Source: Streptomyces abyssalis (GTDB lineage: Bacteria > Actinomycetota > Actinomycetes > Streptomycetales > Streptomycetaceae). Taken from it: DNA of 64,000 nt. The first letter of the stretch is position 1. Each line of letters starts with the position of its first letter. Below the pieces are notes generated by a model. It saw nothing but the letters and a program-made list of their open reading frames with translations. It searched no databases and was not told the DNA's origin. The DNA lies in contig NZ_LJGT01000038.1 in assembly GCF_001751365.1 (NCBI RefSeq), positions 845,540 through 909,539 on the forward strand, given 5' to 3'. The translations under genes and the position numbers were made by a program. Below, in pieces: positions 38,323 to 46,861 of the stretch.

Positions 38323-39111
38323 TCAGGTTGCCGGGAGTTGGTAGGCGAGGACGTAGGCGTCGGCAGCCATCACGGTGTCGCAGACCTCCACCGCACGCCC
38401 CTCGGTGTCGTACGCGGTCCGCACCAGGTGAATGACCGGCACACCGGAGGCCAGCCGCAGCGTCTTCACCTCATCCGGTGCCGGCATCCGGGCCCGTACT
38501 TCCTCGTCGAAGTGCTCCAGGCGGTGCCCCAGTTCTTCCAGTCGGGCGTAGATGCCGCCGGGGCCGGGGTTCGGTTCGGCGATCGGGGTGTTGCGGGCGA
38601 TGTCGAGCGGCAGGTACGAGGTGGCGAACTCGACCGGCTTGCCGTCCATCAGGTACCGGCGCCGGCGGGCGAGGACCTTCCGTGCTGACCCGAGCCGGGC
38701 GGAGATCTCCGGCGTGGAGCGCTCCTCGCGCACCTCCAAGCTGTCCACCTCGGGACGGCTCCCCGCGGCTTCGGCCTCCACGGTGAACGCGGACTTCCCC
38801 TGATCACGGTGACGCCGGGCGAAGCGATCCGAGGCCAGACGCCGCACCGGTGGCCGGGGCCGCACGAAGACCCCACGACCGTGCTCGGAGGAGACCAGCC
38901 CTTCACTCTGAAGGATGGAAAGTGAGTTGCGGACGGTCATCCGGGACACCCCGAAATGCTCGGTCAGCTCCGCTTCGGAAGGCAGCTTGGCACCCTCCTT
39001 GAACCGCCCCTTGTCGATGGCTTCCCGTAGTTGGTCAGCGATCTGCCGGAACACCGCGCGGTCACTTGTCGGGTCCAGCGCTCCGAGAACGCCGGAGGGG
39101 AGAGCCGCCAT
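38323..39111 (-). CDS. korSA: GntR/UTRA repressor, KorSA-like
   Basis: 262 residues. The GntR winged helix spans about 15-85 (AVFRQIADQLREAIDKGRF, FGVSRMTVRNSLSILQSEGLVSSEHGRGVFV). A UTRA effector domain follows (about 110-258), with KVLARRRRYLMDGKPVEFATSYLPLDIA. In pSAM2 the equivalent protein silences transfer and replication. AAGGAG precedes the ATG. Four similar palindromes flank the genes around it. The symbol is by analogy. Confidence 0.82.
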   Translation of the reverse strand: MAALPSGVLGALDPTSDRAVFRQIADQLREAIDKGRFKEGAKLPSEAELTEHFGVSRMTVRNSLSILQSEGLVSSEHGRGVFVRPRPPVRRLASDRFARRHRDQGKSAFTVEAEAAGSRPEVDSLEVREERSTPEISARLGSARKVLARRRRYLMDGKPVEFATSYLPLDIARNTPIAEPNPGPGGIYARLEELGHRLEHFDEEVRARMPAPDEVKTLRLASGVPVIHLVRTAYDTEGRAVEVCDTVMAADAYVLAYQLPAT

Positions 39112-39124
39112 GTGTACTCCTTCA

Positions 39125-39139
39125 GATATCTAGACGAGA
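39125..39139. promoter_or_regulatory. Candidate KorSA-like operator 3 (autoregulatory)
   Basis: GATATCTAGACGAGA lies between the repressor gene and the divergent NUDIX gene. It carries the same TAGACGAG half-site as sites 1 and 2. Confidence 0.55.
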
Positions 39140-39195
39140 AGCTGAGTGTCATTGCTACGGTGGGAAGCCTAGCCAGCAGAGGGAAGCCGAGGAAC

Positions 39196-39630
39196 GTGAG
39201 CACTGTAGAGCGCCCCCATTCCGTGAGCGTCGCCGGAGTCATCGTCGACGAGCACGGCCGGGCCCTCCTGATCCAGCGCCGTGACAACGGCCAGTGGGAG
39301 CCGCCCGGTGGCGTGCTCGAACCGGGGGAGACCATCCCGGATGCTCTTCAGCGCGAAGTCCTCGAAGAGACCGGCTTCAAGATCGCGCTTCCGGCGACCC
39401 TCACTGGCGTCTACAAGAACATGTCCGGCCTGATCGTCTCGCTCGTCTTCCGCTGCGAAGCGGTCGACGGGGCCCCGACGACAGGGGAGGAGACCTACGC
39501 ACTTCGCTGGGCGACCCGCGAAGAGGTCTCCGAACTGGCCGACGAGGCATACGCGATCCGCGTCCTGGACGCTCTCGACGCAACATCCCCGCCGGCCGTG
39601 CGTGCGCACGACGGCGTGAAACTCGTCTAG
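39196..39630 (+). CDS. NUDIX hydrolase
   Basis: 144 residues. The NUDIX box GGVLEPGETIPDALQREVLEETGF is complete (G-x5-E-x7-REUXEEXGU). The family hydrolyses nucleoside diphosphates linked to other groups. GTG at 39,196 with GAGGAA upstream. Divergent from the korSA-like gene, a common arrangement in AICEs, where it may help control the switch to transfer; the substrate is unknown. Confidence 0.9.
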   Translation: MSTVERPHSVSVAGVIVDEHGRALLIQRRDNGQWEPPGGVLEPGETIPDALQREVLEETGFKIALPATLTGVYKNMSGLIVSLVFRCEAVDGAPTTGEETYALRWATREEVSELADEAYAIRVLDALDATSPPAVRAHDGVKLV

Positions 39631-39675
39631 CTCTAACTCACTGTCCATAGCGGCCACCAGCACGAAGGAACTTGT

Positions 39676-40467
39676 ATGCACGAGTATACGAGCACGGTGC
39701 GGATCTGGGAACTCTCCTGCCCCGGTGACTTGGAAGAGATCGGCCGCGCACGCCGATGGACGCGCGACATCCTCAGCGACAGCGACCATGCCGACGACGC
39801 GGCACTGATCGTCACCGAGCTGGGCACGAACGCCTTACTCCACAGCGCCAGCGGCAACCAGGGTGATGGCTTCAACCTCACGATCTCCCGCACACCACAG
39901 ACGGTCTCCCTGTCCGTCACCGACTCCGGCGGCACACGGACCACACCCCACGTGGAGCACCCCGACGAGAACGACACCCACGGCCGCGGCCTGGCCCTCG
40001 TCGCCTCACTCGCCCGACGCCTCCACGTCTACGGCGACGACGAACACGGCCACACCGTCACCGCCGAACTCAAGGCCGGCCTCCAGCCATCACCCGACGT
40101 CCCTCTCACCCAGGGCTACTGGTGCGAATGCACGGTCAACGGCGGCACTCTCGGCGCATTCGATGCCACCAGCGCTGAACAAGCCCTTCGGTGGGTCCGC
40201 ATCAGCCTCATGACGATCGCGATCGCCCTGGACCACGAGCCCTACCGCCAGGCCCAGCACTGGAAGGCCCACGAGCAGCCGCAGGCTCTCGAAGCGCTCC
40301 GCCGGGGCGAGCCCCAAGACCTCACCCTCAAGCACCGCACCACGCAGATCACTTGGACGGCCCGACCAGTCACATTCCTACCGTTGGTCCACCGCCAAGG
40401 CAGGACGCTCCCCTCATGCACGCAACGCCACTCGACCGCTCAACTCAGCTTCCTCAGCGGTGAGTAA
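39676..40467 (+). CDS. RsbW-like ATP-binding protein with C-terminal extension
   Basis: 263 residues. A GHKL kinase-like domain occupies about 10-135: ADDAALIVTELGTNALLHSAS (N box), LSVTDSGGTRTTPHV and DTHGRGLALVASLARRLHVYG (G box). It is followed by about 125 extra residues (GYWCECTVNGGTLGAFDATS, then many Trp/His/Arg) with no family I recognise. Codon 54 is TTA, rare in Streptomyces and read by the bldA tRNA. It may link the element to host sigma-factor control. Confidence 0.8.
   Translation: MHEYTSTVRIWELSCPGDLEEIGRARRWTRDILSDSDHADDAALIVTELGTNALLHSASGNQGDGFNLTISRTPQTVSLSVTDSGGTRTTPHVEHPDENDTHGRGLALVASLARRLHVYGDDEHGHTVTAELKAGLQPSPDVPLTQGYWCECTVNGGTLGAFDATSAEQALRWVRISLMTIAIALDHEPYRQAQHWKAHEQPQALEALRRGEPQDLTLKHRTTQITWTARPVTFLPLVHRQGRTLPSCTQRHSTAQLSFLSGE
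39681..39692. promoter_or_regulatory. Candidate KorSA-like operator 4
   Basis: CGAGTATACGAG, centred on GTATAC, overlaps the first codons of the next gene (ATG at 39,676). Repressor bound here would block its expression. Confidence 0.4.
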
Positions 40468-40867
40468 CAACCTTCTTTGCTACTTTCAAGGGCTCGCTCC
40501 GCTCGCCGCGCGGCCCGGCTCGCCGCCGGGCCGACGCTCCTGTCTCCGCCCCGCTCCGGCCCGGCCGCCGTACCGCGCGCGGACGCGGCCCAGAAGAGAA
40601 GAACGGGTGCCGGCGGGGTCAGTCGGCTCCACGGCTTTAGGCCCTACGTTCTTGGTGGGTCCGGTCCGGCCATTCGTAGGGTCGGTGGGCCCGAGGGGCG
40701 TCGGGTATGGCTCGCTTTAGGCTGCCGATCATGGCTTTGGCTGCTTGGCCGCCCGACGCTCTGTGACGACTCGGCCGCTGATTAGGACGTGCGAGTTCAT
40801 CGCTGTGTAGGGCCAGGCCGGCGACGTCGTCTCACGGAACCACTGAGCGTCGAGTACGGAGGTCGCC
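40468..40867 (+). other. Noncoding left flank of IS110-type element A
   Basis: No gene. The first 170 bp are GC-rich palindromic sequence. From about 40,650 to 40,867 it aligns with the equivalent stretch before the second transposase (shared GCTGATT-GTGCGA-TCGCTG blocks). In IS110-group elements this 5' noncoding end encodes the bridge (seeker) RNA, so an RNA gene is likely here but its ends are not visible. Confidence 0.45.
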
Positions 40868-42064
40868 ATGTCCCAGGTCTGGGCCGGAGTGGACGCGGGA
40901 AAGCTTCACCATCACTGCGTCGCGATCGACAGCGAGGGCAACCGGCTGCTCTCCCGCCGGGTGGCCAATGACGAACCGGAACTACTGCAGCTGCTCAGCG
41001 ATGTCGGCACCCTCGCCGAGGAGCAACCGGTCACCTGGGCCATCGATCTGGCCGACGGCCCGGCAACACTGATGATCGGTCTGCTCACCGAACATGACCA
41101 GCATCTGCTGTATCTCCCAGGTCTGAGCGTCAACCGCGCCGCCAGCGGCTACCGCGGCAGCGCCAAGACCGATGCTCGTGATGCAGCCGTCATCGCCGAC
41201 CAGGCCCGTATGCGACGCGACCTTCACCCCTTGCGCAAGGGGGACGACGTCACCGCCGAGTTGAAGATCCTCACTGCCCACCGAGCCGACCTGGTCGCCG
41301 ACCGCACCCGCAACACCAACCGCCTGCGCTCGCTTCTCACCAGCGTCTTCCCGACCCTGGAACGCGCGTTGGACCTGACCACCATCGGCCCGCTGACGCT
41401 GCTAACCGGCCACCAGACACCCGACTCCGTGCGCCGAACAGACCACAGCTCGCTGGCCAGTTGGCTGCATTCACGCAAGGTCCGCAATGCGGCACGGCTC
41501 GCCACGACCGCGATCGAAGCAGCCGCCAAGCAGCACATCACGCTGCCCGGACAACAGTTGAGCGCCCGCATCATCCGACGCCTCGCCGAAGGGGTCCTCG
41601 AGCTCAGCAAGCAGATCAAGGAAGCCGACGCCCTCATCGCGGACCGCTACCGCCGCCACCGGCATGCCGAGATCATCACCACCCTGCCCGGTATCAGAAC
41701 CCAGCTGGCCGCTGAATTCCTCGTGGCCACCGGCGGTGACATGGCCGCATTCGAGACAGCCGACCGACTGGCGGGCTTCGCCGGCCTCGCACCCGTACCA
41801 CGCGACTCCGGCCGCATCCGTGGAAACCTGCACCGACCCCACCGCTACCACCGCGGACTCCAGCGCGTCTTCTACCTCTCCGCGCAGATCAGCATCCAGC
41901 ACTGTCCGGAATCGCGACGCTTCTACGAGCGCAAACGAGCCGAAGGAAAACGCCACACCCAAGCAGTCCTCGCCCTCGCCCGCCGACGCGTCAACGTCCT
42001 GTGGGCCCTCCTCCGCGACCACCGCCGCTACCAACCCCCACCGCCCGTCAGTCTCGCCGCCTGA
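40868..42064 (+). CDS. IS110-family transposase A
   Basis: 398 residues. The RuvC-like DEDD domain shows VWAGVDAGKLHHHCVAID, AIDLADGP and GSAKTDARDAAVIADQ. After a coiled-coil linker the Tnp20 domain has ITTLPGIRTQLAAEFLVATGG and GLAPVPRDSGRIRGNLHRPHRYHRGLQRVFYLSA with the active Ser. GGAGG precedes the ATG. It appears intact. The gene has no inverted-repeat ends, as is usual in the family. Confidence 0.93.
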   Translation: MSQVWAGVDAGKLHHHCVAIDSEGNRLLSRRVANDEPELLQLLSDVGTLAEEQPVTWAIDLADGPATLMIGLLTEHDQHLLYLPGLSVNRAASGYRGSAKTDARDAAVIADQARMRRDLHPLRKGDDVTAELKILTAHRADLVADRTRNTNRLRSLLTSVFPTLERALDLTTIGPLTLLTGHQTPDSVRRTDHSSLASWLHSRKVRNAARLATTAIEAAAKQHITLPGQQLSARIIRRLAEGVLELSKQIKEADALIADRYRRHRHAEIITTLPGIRTQLAAEFLVATGGDMAAFETADRLAGFAGLAPVPRDSGRIRGNLHRPHRYHRGLQRVFYLSAQISIQHCPESRRFYERKRAEGKRHTQAVLALARRRVNVLWALLRDHRRYQPPPPVSLAA

Positions 42065-42103
42065 CCAACCAACCACTTGACCAACCGCATTAGGAGGCAG
42101 CCA

Positions 42104-42213
42104 CCTTGGGGCGAGCCTCCAAGATCAGGGGCTCACTTCGGGCTATTGCGGGCAGGTCAGGAGACTGCCCGAATCGCGGAAAGCTTACGAGCCCCTGATC
42201 TCTCGCCCCAAGG
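42104..42213. repeat. 110-bp imperfect inverted repeat between the two IS110 elements
   Basis: CCTTGGGGCGAG plus AGATCAGGGGCTC (6-nt bulge) pairs with GAGCCCCTGATCT plus CTCGCCCCAAGG. The loop holds a further small stem (CGGGCAG/CTGCCCG). It could be a cruciform target or the folded right end of element A. Confidence 0.75.
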
Positions 42214-42431
42214 CAGCTCCAGCCCAAAGCCGCTCCGTAAGTTGTTCGGCGGTCCGGGAGGGTCGGGTGTGGCTTTAAAGCCGCTTGCCTTCGGTGGCTC
42301 CGGTGGAGTGGCCGCCCGGCTCTCCGGGACGCCTGCCTGCTGATTGAGATGTGCGAACCGGTCGCTGCTTACGGAGCTGACAGCGGGTGTTCCTCGGACC
42401 GACACCACGTCGCCGAGCCGAGGAGACGCTC
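42214..42431 (+). other. Noncoding left flank of IS110-type element B
   Basis: Related to 40,650-40,867 and in the same position relative to its transposase, so it too is a candidate bridge-RNA region. No open frame here looks real. Confidence 0.45.
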
Positions 42432-43637
42432 ATGGCAAAGCAGTTGACCCAGATCTGGGTCGGCATTGATGCCGGCAAGGCCCACCACTGGATGACCGCG
42501 GTCGACGACGCCGGTGCCGCAGTGTGGAACCAGAAAGTCCCCAACGACGAGAGTGCGATCCTCGACGCCCTCGGCAGCGTCCTTGCCCTTGCCGATCACG
42601 TGCACTGGGCCATCGACATTGCCGGCACTGCCTCCGCGCTTCTGCTGGCGCTGCTTGCATCCCACTGCCAGGAGGCCGTCTACGTGCCTGGTCGGACAGT
42701 CAACCGCATGTCCGGCGCCTATCCAGGTGAGGCCAAGACCGATGCCCGCGACGCCTATGTCATCGCAGAAACCGCCCGTGTCCGACGGGACTTCACCAGC
42801 ATCGGTGTCAGCGCTCAACTGGCCGCCGACCTTGCCCTCCTCACTGCACACCGGTCCGACCTGATCACCGACCGGGTCCGCATGGTCAACCGGCTCCGCG
42901 ACGTGCTCACCGGGATCTTCCCCGCACTGGAGGCTGCCTTCGACTACTCCGACCACAAAGGTGCCCTCACCCTGCTCACCGGCTACCAGACTCCGACGGC
43001 CATCCGCCGCCGCGGCCTCACTCGTCTTACGACGTGGCTGACCCGCCGGAACGTGCGCAATCCTGCAACCGTCGCGCACACCGCCGTCCAGGCCGCAGAT
43101 GCTCAACACACCACGTTGCCCGGCCAGCAGGTCGCCGCGGACATCGTGGCCGACATCGCCCAGCAGATCCTCGACCTCGATGAACGCCTCAATCGCATCG
43201 ACAAGCAGATCCGCTGCACCTTTCGCAGCCACCCTCAGGCTGCCGTCATCGAATCGCTGCCCGGCATGGGACCCATCCTCGGCGCCGAGTTCATCGTGGC
43301 TGCCGGGGACCTGACCTCTTACGCGAACGAAGGCCACCTCGCCTCCGCGGCCGGCCTGGTCCCCGTCCCCCGCGACTCCGGACGCCGCACCGGCAACCTG
43401 CACCGGCCCCAGCGCTACAGCCGACGCCTTCGCCGCGTCTTCTACCTCTCAGCCCAGACCAGCATCATCCGCGAAGGGCCCAACCGCGACTACTACCTCA
43501 AGAAACGAGCCGAGGGCGCACAGCACGTCCAAGCCGTCATCGCTCTCGCCCGCCGACGAGTCGCAGTCCTCTGGGCACTCCTACGCGACAACCGGCCCTT
43601 CACTGCGATGCCACCACAAGCGGCTGCGACAGCTTGA
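42432..43637 (+). CDS. IS110-family transposase B
   Basis: 401 residues, homologous to transposase A but clearly diverged. The DEDD motifs are IWVGIDAGKAHHWMTAVD, WAIDIAGTA and GEAKTDARDAYVIAETA; the Tnp20 domain has ESLPGMGPILGAEFIVAAGD and GLVPVPRDSGRRTGNLHRPQRYSRRLRRVFYLSAQTS. GAGGAGAC precedes the ATG. It appears intact. Lying in tandem with A in the same direction, it may be mobile separately. Confidence 0.93.
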   Translation: MAKQLTQIWVGIDAGKAHHWMTAVDDAGAAVWNQKVPNDESAILDALGSVLALADHVHWAIDIAGTASALLLALLASHCQEAVYVPGRTVNRMSGAYPGEAKTDARDAYVIAETARVRRDFTSIGVSAQLAADLALLTAHRSDLITDRVRMVNRLRDVLTGIFPALEAAFDYSDHKGALTLLTGYQTPTAIRRRGLTRLTTWLTRRNVRNPATVAHTAVQAADAQHTTLPGQQVAADIVADIAQQILDLDERLNRIDKQIRCTFRSHPQAAVIESLPGMGPILGAEFIVAAGDLTSYANEGHLASAAGLVPVPRDSGRRTGNLHRPQRYSRRLRRVFYLSAQTSIIREGPNRDYYLKKRAEGAQHVQAVIALARRRVAVLWALLRDNRPFTAMPPQAAATA

Positions 43638-43667
43638 CTCGCTCATTGAGACTCCGCCGACCTACTC

Positions 43668-45035
43668 TCACTCGTTCTGTTGCCCGAGCGCATGCATTCT
43701 AAAAACCAGGATCCGAGATAACACAGCAACCGCTTGACTGACTTCACTCGATTCGGGTTCGCTCAACGAGCGCCCGTGCACTGCATCATTTCTAATCTTG
43801 CGCAGTTTAACGAACAGATCCACGTCGGATTGACTTACTGGAGCGCCATCAATAGCGACTCGGCGTCTGAACTTAACAATAAGCGGAGGACTATTAAGAT
43901 CTCCCAGGAGAATTCCCAAACGACTGGATTTCTCATCATTGTCAAGCTTCGGCATAGCTTTGCGGATGGCCTTCATTTCTGATTTCGAAAAGAGTCGAGG
44001 TACCGAGGTGTCCCCAACGTAGAATTCAATTGCCTCCCAGAGCGCCAGTACGCGATCTAGATCGTCAATCCCCTTTGCCGCCCTCGCGCAAGACACAATT
44101 GCTTGGCGAATATTCATTGGTGCCGCACGAAAGAGTGAGGGCTTCGTCAAGCCTGCATGCTTTTGGGCCAATTCTAGATTTCCTAGATTGACCTCCTGTT
44201 TGGGAATTCGCAGCCATCTCCTGTGCGTACTCAATCCTCGCAGGTACACGAACCGCCCTCTAGATGGGCTCACGAACATACTCGCTCTGTCCCAAGAATG
44301 CAGGGTCCCATCCGGTAGCGGTGGTACGGAATAGCGTGATCTTACGGTAAGCCACGAAAGGCATAGATCGATCTCTTGAATTCCGACTTTCTCGGCGGAA
44401 AGCATCAGCCTGTCGGTTACATAGGCTACGGCATAGGCCTGAAACCCACGAAACTCTGACGCAAAGCCTTCCGGGTCGGGAATGGAGGTCAACTCTACAG
44501 CGCTCTCGCTAGCGATGGTCACTGAACCGATTCGGATAGGATCCTGGACTTCGATTCCCCGGATGGGACATACGATTTCGAACACCTCACTCCCGAGGTC
44601 TTCAATTCCTTGAACCCTTATCTGATCGTCACGAAGGCCACCGCCTCTTGCCAACGTGTAGATCATTTCTGCTCCAGGGACCCCGACCGTTGCCATAGGA
44701 GAAATTCGACGCTCTGCGAACTCTGGACGCGCGCTACAGACAACTTCAATGCAACCATTCGAAAGGAGAGCCTGCACCGCGAACCCAGTGAAAATCCGCT
44801 GTGCAGCATCACCACCAATTTCCCGTTCCACAGTTACTTGACTACTGAAGTCGACTCTACTGATAACCGACGACATGGGATTCAGGACGATCCGCGCTTC
44901 AGTTATCGAGTTCAGTTTCCCAGTAACAGTGATCGAAACTACGGCCGGGCTTACATCGACAGCTCCGAAGCATGTAATCTGACGGCTATTGTCTTTCGTC
45001 AGTAGAAGCCTACTTACGTCACCCCATCCCGCCAT
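43668..45035 (-). CDS. HEPN-motif protein, second gene of low-GC cargo operon
   Basis: 455 residues, no family recognised over most of the length. The N-terminal 180 or so look beta-rich (ARIVLNPMSSVISRVDFSSQVTVER, RIFTGFAVQALLSNGCIEVVC). The C-terminal 150 are helical, with LDRVLALWEAIEFYVG and KLRKIRNDAVHGRSLSEP, an R-N-x3-H HEPN nuclease-type motif at R415-H420. ATG at 45,035 lies 2 bp after the upstream gene's stop, behind GGGGGGAGA. Base composition is far lower in G+C than the host, indicating recent transfer. A defence or toxin role is inferred. Confidence 0.72.
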   Translation of the reverse strand: MAGWGDVSRLLLTKDNSRQITCFGAVDVSPAVVSITVTGKLNSITEARIVLNPMSSVISRVDFSSQVTVEREIGGDAAQRIFTGFAVQALLSNGCIEVVCSARPEFAERRISPMATVGVPGAEMIYTLARGGGLRDDQIRVQGIEDLGSEVFEIVCPIRGIEVQDPIRIGSVTIASESAVELTSIPDPEGFASEFRGFQAYAVAYVTDRLMLSAEKVGIQEIDLCLSWLTVRSRYSVPPLPDGTLHSWDRASMFVSPSRGRFVYLRGLSTHRRWLRIPKQEVNLGNLELAQKHAGLTKPSLFRAAPMNIRQAIVSCARAAKGIDDLDRVLALWEAIEFYVGDTSVPRLFSKSEMKAIRKAMPKLDNDEKSSRLGILLGDLNSPPLIVKFRRRVAIDGAPVSQSDVDLFVKLRKIRNDAVHGRSLSEPESSEVSQAVAVLSRILVFRMHALGQQNE

Positions 45036-45037
45036 TA

Positions 45038-46861
45038 TCAATCTCCCCCCTCTCGTTCTGAGGGATGATCTGATGTGCGCATATCGAAACTCTTTGAGAT
45101 AAGCGCATCAAACTTCGAGCACCAGAAATTCCCAAGGTTGACAATTTGCTCCAGCGGCGCAGGGAGCCCCAACGCAACTTGATACGCCAGGTGCAAGGCC
45201 CGTTCGGCAGGAACGACTAGGTCTTCGCCGAAAATGGCTCCAATTCTCACAGCAGTTTCATTAGCCCCCGCCCGATCCAGCCCAATCCGTGCGGAAAACT
45301 CACGAAGCGCCATTGCGCAGTAGAGAATTGATGCCTCGGGCAGTCCTTGATGCATCGCGATCCGACAGAGATCGACACACTGAAGATCTGTTAGCCCGGA
45401 GCGCGACAGATCAGCCACACCTTCGGCTTCCTGTTCTCCTCCTTCGCTATGCGCGACTAGCTGGTCCCTACGGTGGACAGTTCGGATAGCAAGCTCCGAT
45501 GCCCGTCGTACGGCGGAGAAGCCGCCGGCCTCCCACCATGTAGTCTCTTCACCTGTCACCAAATTAATTTCCACCGCTGAGGGCTTCCTAAAGGCAGCCA
45601 TGCAGCGGCCGAGATTCCGAACAGCGTACAGTTCGGCGTAGCCAGCTTCCCTTGCAGCGCAGGCCACGTCGGAGACTTCTTCATAACTTGTGAAGTGGTC
45701 GGCTGTAAGCGGAAATTCGCTCGTCAAAAGTCCTCCGCTATGCCCCTCTCCTCGCTTGTCTTGTTGACTAATATGACTTCTCAACGATGTGAGAAACGAG
45801 TTCCACTGCGCCAGTAGTGTCTTGTGTGCCGTGTTTCCAACGGGATCTAGTGCCGAAGACCAAGCTTTCTCAATCTCGGTATTCAGGCGTCCGATGTGAA
45901 AAAGGAGGGAATTCAAATTCGAGGCAATCGGACTAATCTGCTCTCCTTCTTCCTCCCTTGCTTCGGATGCATTCTGAGGAGCCTGGGTATTTGCATCGAC
46001 ATCTTGCACGGCAGTTGGTTGCTCACGCCCTTCTTGCAACAAGGCAGATGCTGTGTCCACTGCATTCATCAACCCTTCAATGCCAGGGTTATCAATGGGC
46101 GTGACACGCAAATTCGTTCCACCATTTTTCATGTCTTCAAGGTCAGCCTTGGGAAGCAACACAGGTGCGCCATACACGATCTCAGCATGGTGAGCCAAGA
46201 CCTTCCTTCCCGACTGTTCGATGTCCTTCCTATAAGCAGTGAGCGTAGTTGCGGCCAAGTGCTCCAAAGCAGAGAGGCCGTACATAAGGACTTCATCCAC
46301 TAACCAATTATCTGCCGGGGAAACTCCAATCTTCTCCAGGGAGGACTTTTGAAAATGTGGAACAAGTGCGCTCTGTTCATGGTTTTGCAGTTTACCGAGC
46401 GAGACCAATGAATCATCATCGCACTGACTAATCTCGTTGAGGAGTGACACAATCGAATCCTCACTCAGGACCCTTCTGGCACTGGCCTCTATCCGCTCCC
46501 GAGATTCGACATTCAAGCCCATGTGGTTGGAACATTCATTCAACACTGAAACTGGCCACGAAGAAATGACCGAAGCCGCCTCAATGACTGACCTGGAAAG
46601 CATTCTGCGATCACTGTCGCTGAAATGGCCACTCGCTCTTGCAATTCCATCCGCGCATTCAGCAACAATTTCCGCTACTCGTTTAACGGACTGATTCGCC
46701 TGCTCCCATTCCCAGTTCGAAGTGAATGATCGAATAATAGCGAGGGCTTCATCGATTCCCTCTTTCTCTTGATTCTCAAGTTCACGAACGTAAGCGAGCT
46801 TATGGTGATTTCCGCTCTCTGTTTTCCTGGAAATCTGCCGCATCAAGCACCACTCGACCAT
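45038..46861 (-). CDS. Large helical protein of unknown function, first gene of low-GC cargo operon
   Basis: 607 residues, no signal peptide or membrane segment. Mostly helical and acidic; a Glu/Gln-rich linker (about 285-315) divides two halves. The second half contains AIRTVHRRDQLVAHSEGG (R465-H471, an R-x5-H pattern also seen in HEPN proteins) and helical-repeat-like sequence to the end. The ATG at 46,859 has GGGGAGAG before it. A TTA codon occurs at 46,301-46,303. It is transcribed with the HEPN-motif gene; probably sensor, antitoxin or partner, by inference only. Confidence 0.68.
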   Translation of the reverse strand: MVEWCLMRQISRKTESGNHHKLAYVRELENQEKEGIDEALAIIRSFTSNWEWEQANQSVKRVAEIVAECADGIARASGHFSDSDRRMLSRSVIEAASVISSWPVSVLNECSNHMGLNVESRERIEASARRVLSEDSIVSLLNEISQCDDDSLVSLGKLQNHEQSALVPHFQKSSLEKIGVSPADNWLVDEVLMYGLSALEHLAATTLTAYRKDIEQSGRKVLAHHAEIVYGAPVLLPKADLEDMKNGGTNLRVTPIDNPGIEGLMNAVDTASALLQEGREQPTAVQDVDANTQAPQNASEAREEEGEQISPIASNLNSLLFHIGRLNTEIEKAWSSALDPVGNTAHKTLLAQWNSFLTSLRSHISQQDKRGEGHSGGLLTSEFPLTADHFTSYEEVSDVACAAREAGYAELYAVRNLGRCMAAFRKPSAVEINLVTGEETTWWEAGGFSAVRRASELAIRTVHRRDQLVAHSEGGEQEAEGVADLSRSGLTDLQCVDLCRIAMHQGLPEASILYCAMALREFSARIGLDRAGANETAVRIGAIFGEDLVVPAERALHLAYQVALGLPAPLEQIVNLGNFWCSKFDALISKSFDMRTSDHPSEREGGD

